From Tubulinosema ratisbonensis (taxonomy: Eukaryota; Microsporidia; Tubulinosematidae): a DNA stretch of 12,921 nt. Below are positions 8,408 to 12,921 of the stretch, piece by piece. The notes below the pieces were generated by a model that saw only the letters and a program-made list of their open reading frames with translations, was not told the DNA's origin and did not search any database. The position numbers and the translations under genes were made by a program. The stretch's first letter is position 1. Each line of letters starts with the position of its first letter. The DNA lies in contig RCSS01000101.1 of the NCBI GenBank assembly GCA_004000155.1, positions 1 through 12,921 on the forward strand. Reading direction: 5' to 3'.

Positions 8408-8729
8408 TCCTGATAGTGTTGTTTTTAGAAATTTTAAGAACATAAAGAATAATTATAAGGACCCATGAAACCATCAATGTATATAAACAAACAAAAAAAC
8501 ATTGATTTAAATCTATCTACTTAAACCACATGATGTTCGGATTACATCCCCAAGAATATAATAATTTTAATTGAAAAACTCCTTAACTTTATTTTAACTG
8601 TTTTTTATATTTAAAGTTTTTTATATTTTAATTATTTTTATTGTTTAAACATTTTTGTGGTAGTCTATGCGTAATACGTAACCAGTTAGATATTAAAGGT
8701 ATACTGACGAAATTTTTTTAGAAAAGTTT
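8408..8729. other. Spacer with fragments of former coding DNA
   Basis: Base composition is less extreme than in most spacers, and short open pieces occur on both strands, none long enough to call. A 19-codon frame starts right after GGACCC at 8465 and ends at 8524. The closing part (8590-8640) contains two near-direct copies of TTTTTTATATTT. Confidence 0.35.
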
Positions 8730-8855
8730 TTATTTAAAATTGTTATTTAAGTGGTTTAAATCAATCATTTCGATCATTTCTAAATCTGATATTTCGATCA
8801 ATGATTGGCGTTCCATAATGGGAAACTTTTCATTAATTGTTTTATAAAAATATAT
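8730..8855 (-). pseudogene. Minus-strand short ORF with CCC start context
   Basis: The frame is open from 8855 to the stop at 8730-8732. The ATG at 8814-8816 is preceded by CCC (CCCATTATG) and opens a 28-codon reading that begins MERQSLIEISDLEMIEMIDL. The composition is strongly protein-like and acidic. In-frame codons before the ATG are also protein-like (YKTINEKFPI), so the true start is uncertain. It is either a very small gene or, more likely, the remnant of a truncated one. It lies between the Dicer 3' end and copy B of the duplicated pseudogene. Confidence 0.3.
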
Positions 8856-9021
8856 CTATAGTGTGGCGTGTAATTTGATGGGTCAGTTTAAAATTGAAAT
8901 AGTTTCAAATTTTACCTTTAAAGAAAAATCGATAAATAAACTTTAGTATCATAAGGTGTTTATCTTTACCTAATTTTAATAAACAAAATAACAGGCACTA
9001 CCGCAATATCATTTAAAAATA

Positions 9022-9147
9022 AATTAAAGAAAATAATTATTTTTACAATCAAAACACTTTTTTAGGTTGAAAATTATTTACATGTCTTACTTTTTAAATT
9101 TACATTTTCTAAAAAAAAGTTTTGATTGTAAAAATAAAACTTTAATT
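9022..9147. repeat. Hairpin-forming inverted repeat in the 3' flank of the Dicer gene
   Basis: The left arm 9022-9065 pairs with the right arm 9109-9147. The inner 29-30 bases (TATTTTTACAATCAAAAC at the core) pair with two mismatches. A short indel then separates further pairing (AATTAAAG). The loop is about 43 bases. On the Dicer strand the right arm begins about 50 bases after the stop codon, so a Dicer transcript that ran past its proximal poly(A) signal would fold into a long hairpin. It could act in transcription termination, be a MITE-like insertion, or be a Dicer substrate. Confidence 0.7.
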
Positions 9148-9194
9148 AAAGAATATTTTTGTAATGAAATAAAACACATAATTTATAAAATTAT

Positions 9195-9200
9195 TTTATT
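9195..9200 (-). terminator. Poly(A) signal AATAAA overlapping the Dicer stop codon
   Basis: On the minus strand the end reads TGAATAAAA, so the hexamer starts with the last base of the TGA. Overlap of stop and poly(A) signal is common in microsporidia. Confidence 0.4.
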
Positions 9201-12200
9201 CATCTTGTAAAATCAGCACACTCTTCCAAATTACTAATAATTTGCTTAACAAATAACTCAAACTTATCCAATTCAAAATTACAATCCACTAAAATTGCAC
9301 CACACAAAGCTTCAAAGACATCCGCAAATAATTTATTTATTTTAGAACCATCTGTTTCTAATTTTGTTTTAATTTTCTCAATGTATTCATTTGAAAAAGA
9401 TGTTTTTATTTTAGAAAATAATCCTAATTGGTTTAATACTCTTGCTAAAGTAAAATTATTTACCATTCCTTTCCTTACACAATGTAATTTTGCTGGTTCT
9501 AATAAAGGATATTTCTTAAAAATATAAATTGTTACAATTAAATCTAATGAACAATCACCAAGTAATTCTAAAGACTGAAAAAATTTTGAGCCAAATTTGT
9601 TGTTTTGGTATGAAGGATGTAAAATTACTTTTTCTAAAATACCTTTGTTATTAAATTTGTAATTAATTTTTTGTTCAATTTCATTGATTTCTTCATCACT
9701 CAATGAACCAGAATTGTTTAACAAATCAGTCAGCAAAATATGATTATTTTTATCATCTTCTTTAGAAATACTTTCATTTTGGGTATCAAATATTTTGAGA
9801 CTAAAAATAAAATCACATGCACTTTGGATACCAAATTCATGATAATGCATTCCTATCAAAGCCTCTATTATATCAGCATACACTTTTTTACTATAAGGAA
9901 CATTCTCTCCAAGCTTATTCTTCATTTCTTTACAAAATGTGTCAATCCTTGCACTTTGAAAAGTTTTCTCAAACTTAAAATAACTAATATACTCATCCAA
10001 TCCTTTAATTTTTATTTTGTTTATAAATGAAAATAAATTGGGTGGTTGAAATGTCTTTTCTGTTAACCCAATTATTGAATAATAATCTGGGATGTTTAGT
10101 TTATGAGCTATTTTACACAAATTATCATTGGAAATTAGTTCATCTTTTTTTAAAACCATTTCTTTGAGTGTATTTGATTTAAAAAAGTTTTCTTTTGAAC
10201 AAAGAAATTTTAAAAATGAATCTCCTAAAAATTCAAATCTTTCGTAATTTTCTTCTCCTGTTCCTTTGTTAGGGGTTAAACAAATTTTGATATTTTCAGT
10301 TTTTAATTTTAAATTTAAAGAGTCTTTCAATTCTTGTGCTAAAGCTAAATTTTGAAATTCATAAACAAATTTGGTGACTGCTTCAAACTTATAAGCTAAA
10401 TCTTTTCTTACACACGTTACATATAAAATCTCAGAAGAAAGTGTTGATATCATTGTAGAATCTTCTTTACCCACATAAACAGACCCAACAAACAATAAAT
10501 TAGGATCATCATTTTTATGTCTCAATTTCAAATTATATTTCTCTTCAAAGAAATCTGCAAAGCTAACGTAATGAGTAATTTCTTTGTTTACAAAATATTT
10601 GGTCTCTTCATCTTCAATTGTTTTACTACATGGCACTATTTTCTCTAAAATACTATTATTACATTTTTCTTTGTACATGTAAAATAATTTGTTGATTGGA
10701 TTGAACAATAAAAAATTTTCAAAATTTTCTTTTGTCTCGTAAACACTTTCTTTTGTAAAATTGTGATAAAAATTTTTTAAGAAATTAAAATCTATTTTTC
10801 TATTTTTTATTGGTAAAATTAAATAACAACTTTTTGTTTGATCCTGCGTAACTTTGAGTTTTTTAAAATGTAAACCAAAAAAAATCATCTGAAAAAAGAA
10901 AATTAAAATTAATTCTTCTTTTTTGAATGTTTTTTTAAATAAAAAAGAGATTTTAGGTTTAGAAATATTTTGTAATGAATTAGGAGCACAGCACAATCCT
11001 AAATTAAAATCATCAAATAATGTTTCTTCGTACAAATAAACATTGTATTCTTCAGGATAATAAGTTAAGCAGTGTGGGTAACATACCTTAATTTTCTCTT
11101 CAGTCTCTTTTATCAAATCTATTGAGTACTTAGTTTTAAAATCCTTTTTTGCTGTTTGTTCAGTAATTGTAAAATTTTTACATTTATCTTTTATAAATAA
11201 TTCTCTAAACTCTTTTACTTCTTCGTAAGAATCTAAATTGTATATTTTTTTAAGGTAATCTAAGTACCTTTTCTGAAAATATTTCTCAGTTGGTAAAAAT
11301 TTATCATCCATAAAATTTTCCTCCTTTAATTTTTTAATAATTTTGAGACATAAATCATTTCTTGCTGACTTTTTATTGTTGAATGTTTTAGAAGAATGTT
11401 TCTCGGAAAAAAATACATTTTCATGAACATAAGGTAAAATTATTTGACAAATATAATCAGAGCCTATTGTTTCGTAAGAAAATACTAACTCAATATTGTT
11501 AAAAAACAAATAATAGTCCTCAAAATACTTTTTTAAAAGATAAAAATGGGTTCGTAGTATTAAAACACTAGAATCTTCTTTAAAATTTTCTTTCTCCTTT
11601 TTGTAAACTAAAAATTTTCCTTCCTCTTCGTTTCTTTTCATTTTAATAAAATTGTTAAAATTTTCTGTAATTTCTTTAAAATAAAATATTTTTGAAAAAC
11701 TTTTTTTACAAAAAGAAATATTTTTATAATCGTAAAAAATTAAAATAAATTCTTCTTTTTCTGACTGGGTATCTTCTGAAAAAGAACTTTCTGTGCTTTC
11801 TTTTTTAATTTTCTGTCTTTTTGAGTAGATTTTTTCGTTCATAATTTTTTGTTCAAACACATTAGAATACCTTGAAATGCTTTTTTCTTCTTTTTTAAGT
11901 GGTAAAAAGGTGTTAGGCTTTAAAAAAGAGAGTAGTTCAGAATCTTCTCCTGTATTTTGGTATTTTATTGATTTTTTATCTCCAAAAAAGTAGCTTTGGT
12001 ACGAAAATATTCTTTCACTAAAATCGAATTTTTTTAGAATTTCAAACAAATTTTCATTCTCACAAACAATCACAAAATTTTGTTTAAATTTTGACAAAAT
12101 TATCAACAAATTTCTGAATTTCATTTCCGAAACAAGCAACGACTTAACGTTCTTTTCATCAATTTCTATTTGTTTGTCTATCTTTTTAGTTTTAAGTTTC

Positions 12201-12850
12201 TTCTTTTTGATATATTCTAAGCCAATCATGTAAGAAACACTTTCAAAAAATTCTAGAGTTTCCAATATTTTCTCATCTTTTATGCATGATTTTAAAGGAA
12301 GGTATTCATCTATTTTTTTATCAAATGCTGGTTCAACAATTATAACCCTGTAATTTATAAATTCGTTGTTTATTTTCACATATTTTTCAGCATTTTTATA
12401 AACACAAACTGAGTTTTCAGTGTTAAAATAAGGAAGTCCTAATAAAATTGGGTCTTCTTTTTTTGTTTCTTTTAGAAAAAAATAAGATTTTTTTTCTAAT
12501 TTTAAATTTGCATAAGTTAATGCAAAATTGTTAAAAATTTTATCCAACCGAAAAATTACAAAAGAATACCCACCAAAATCAATGGCATTTAGATGTGCAA
12601 GGACTATAAATTTGTTCAAAGGCATTTGACACTCATAAGTTAACAAATTTTCTTTTAAAATTTTGTAGACAGAATGAGAAGATAAATCGTTTAATTCGTA
12701 GGTAGAAGAGTAATTATCATCATAAATAAATAATACATTTTTTGTCTCTGCAATAAGTTTACTAATAAGAAAGTCATAGCATCCCCCTTTGTTAATGTAA
12801 ATACCTTTAGGGTATTTGTTATTGGATAAATGTAATTCATTATTCAACAT
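9200..12850 (-). CDS. dcr: Dicer-like ribonuclease III with degenerate helicase domain
   Basis: This 1216-residue Dicer cuts double-stranded RNA into small RNAs for RNA interference. RNase IIIa (about 850-1020) has ERFEFLGD with E873 and D877, then YADIIEALIG with D993 and E996. RNase IIIb (about 1060-1205) has SLELLGD with E1095 and D1099, then FADVFEALCG with D1177 and E1180. All eight catalytic acids are present, so cleavage activity is expected. A DUF283 dimerisation fold fits about 440-525 (ICQIILP, later ENFMDDKFLP). A platform/PAZ region fits about 630-790 and ends in the typical HYVSFADFFEEKYNLKL. Residues 1-425 match the Dicer helicase in layout but not in catalytic motifs: Walker A is replaced by NKGGCYD (20-26), the DECH box by RLDK (101-104), and the TAS motif by PYF (140-142); motif VI has no arginine finger pattern. 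A Ser/Glu-rich linker lies at 351-367. No double-stranded RNA-binding domain follows RNase IIIb. No intron is seen. The start is the first ATG, in context ATCCAAATG. Confidence 0.95.
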   Translation of the reverse strand: MLNNELHLSNNKYPKGIYINKGGCYDFLISKLIAETKNVLFIYDDNYSSTYELNDLSSHSVYKILKENLLTYECQMPLNKFIVLAHLNAIDFGGYSFVIFRLDKIFNNFALTYANLKLEKKSYFFLKETKKEDPILLGLPYFNTENSVCVYKNAEKYVKINNEFINYRVIIVEPAFDKKIDEYLPLKSCIKDEKILETLEFFESVSYMIGLEYIKKKKLKTKKIDKQIEIDEKNVKSLLVSEMKFRNLLIILSKFKQNFVIVCENENLFEILKKFDFSERIFSYQSYFFGDKKSIKYQNTGEDSELLSFLKPNTFLPLKKEEKSISRYSNVFEQKIMNEKIYSKRQKIKKESTESSFSEDTQSEKEEFILIFYDYKNISFCKKSFSKIFYFKEITENFNNFIKMKRNEEEGKFLVYKKEKENFKEDSSVLILRTHFYLLKKYFEDYYLFFNNIELVFSYETIGSDYICQIILPYVHENVFFSEKHSSKTFNNKKSARNDLCLKIIKKLKEENFMDDKFLPTEKYFQKRYLDYLKKIYNLDSYEEVKEFRELFIKDKCKNFTITEQTAKKDFKTKYSIDLIKETEEKIKVCYPHCLTYYPEEYNVYLYEETLFDDFNLGLCCAPNSLQNISKPKISFLFKKTFKKEELILIFFFQMIFFGLHFKKLKVTQDQTKSCYLILPIKNRKIDFNFLKNFYHNFTKESVYETKENFENFLLFNPINKLFYMYKEKCNNSILEKIVPCSKTIEDEETKYFVNKEITHYVSFADFFEEKYNLKLRHKNDDPNLLFVGSVYVGKEDSTMISTLSSEILYVTCVRKDLAYKFEAVTKFVYEFQNLALAQELKDSLNLKLKTENIKICLTPNKGTGEENYERFEFLGDSFLKFLCSKENFFKSNTLKEMVLKKDELISNDNLCKIAHKLNIPDYYSIIGLTEKTFQPPNLFSFINKIKIKGLDEYISYFKFEKTFQSARIDTFCKEMKNKLGENVPYSKKVYADIIEALIGMHYHEFGIQSACDFIFSLKIFDTQNESISKEDDKNNHILLTDLLNNSGSLSDEEINEIEQKINYKFNNKGILEKVILHPSYQNNKFGSKFFQSLELLGDCSLDLIVTIYIFKKYPLLEPAKLHCVRKGMVNNFTLARVLNQLGLFSKIKTSFSNEYIEKIKTKLETDGSKINKLFADVFEALCGAILVDCNFELDKFELFVKQIISNLEECADFTR

Positions 12851-12921
12851 TTGGATAATAAAAATTTTAAATTAATATTTTAATATTTTTTTATATTTTT
12901 TAATAATTTTTTATATTTTTT
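12851..12921 (-). promoter_or_regulatory. A/T-rich 5' flank of the Dicer gene with a 20-bp direct repeat
   Basis: On the Dicer strand, AAAAAATATAAAAAA occurs twice (12907-12921 and 12887-12901), offset by 20 bases. The nearer copy is about 37-51 bases before the ATG. The TATAAA-like core makes it a candidate core promoter, but such text is common in this genome. A CC doublet lies two bases before the ATG (ATCCAAATG), a weak form of the start-proximal motif. The window ends here, so the upstream region is incomplete. Confidence 0.3.

Noticed and set aside
8465..8524. 19-codon ORF directly after CCC (GGACCCATG)
   Set aside because: The start context is striking, but the frame is too short and of random-looking composition. 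A chance or fossil start is more likely.
8758..8808. Repeated TTTCGATCA with flanking inverted AATCATT, considered as an operator
   Set aside because: It falls inside the protein-like minus frame 8730-8855, where it encodes a repeated Met-Ile-Glu/Asp pattern, so a codon-level explanation is simpler.
9740..10030. Plus-strand ORF of 96 codons
   Set aside because: It lies fully inside the Dicer gene on the opposite strand, in a region of clear RNase III homology.

Overview
The window looks like a chromosomal piece of a compact, very AT-rich microsporidian genome. Five things point this way. (1) Open frames lack visible introns, including one 3.65-kb frame. (2) CCC- or GGG-type triplets lie directly upstream of start codons in otherwise C-poor DNA (ACCCTTAAATG at 3512-3522, CTGCCCATG at 7199-7206), which is the microsporidian start-proximal motif. 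(3) AATAAA overlaps or closely follows stop codons, so 3' UTRs are very short. (4) Strongly AT-biased spacers surround a few genes. (5) One gene is a Dicer, which only some microsporidian lineages keep. I cannot name the species; a Nosema/Vairimorpha-like or other RNAi-positive lineage is inferred, not shown.

Layout: positions 1-597 are AT-rich spacer. Positions 598-1960 carry dozens of scattered N calls that begin and end abruptly, suggesting a collapsed repeat or heterogeneous locus. Positions 1961-3510 are spacer with one doubtful 63-codon hydrophobic ORF. Positions 3520-4221 (+) encode an acidic, Lys/Glu-rich, 233-residue protein with three copies of a V-x-x-L-I-x-x-(F/Y)-(F/Y)/E motif. 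Positions 4693-4867 form a near-perfect 65-bp foldback. Positions 5200-6406 contain a string of minus-strand decayed coding fragments. Positions 7204-7644 (+) are a small helical protein gene interrupted by one in-frame TAG. Positions 8091-8407 (+) are a diverged, inverted copy of the decayed gene at 5480-5744. A second hairpin (9022-9147) lies just beyond the stop codon of the Dicer gene.

Positions 9200-12850 (-) encode a 1216-residue Dicer. Both RNase III domains keep all four catalytic acidic residues, and the DUF283 and PAZ-type regions are recognisable. The N-terminal helicase module appears to survive as a fold whose ATPase motifs have all been replaced. The most interesting combination is a Dicer with an apparently dead helicase, a hairpin in its own 3' flank, and a long foldback plus an inverted duplicated pseudogene in the same neighbourhood. 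Such structures would yield double-stranded RNA if transcribed. Any functional link between them is inference.
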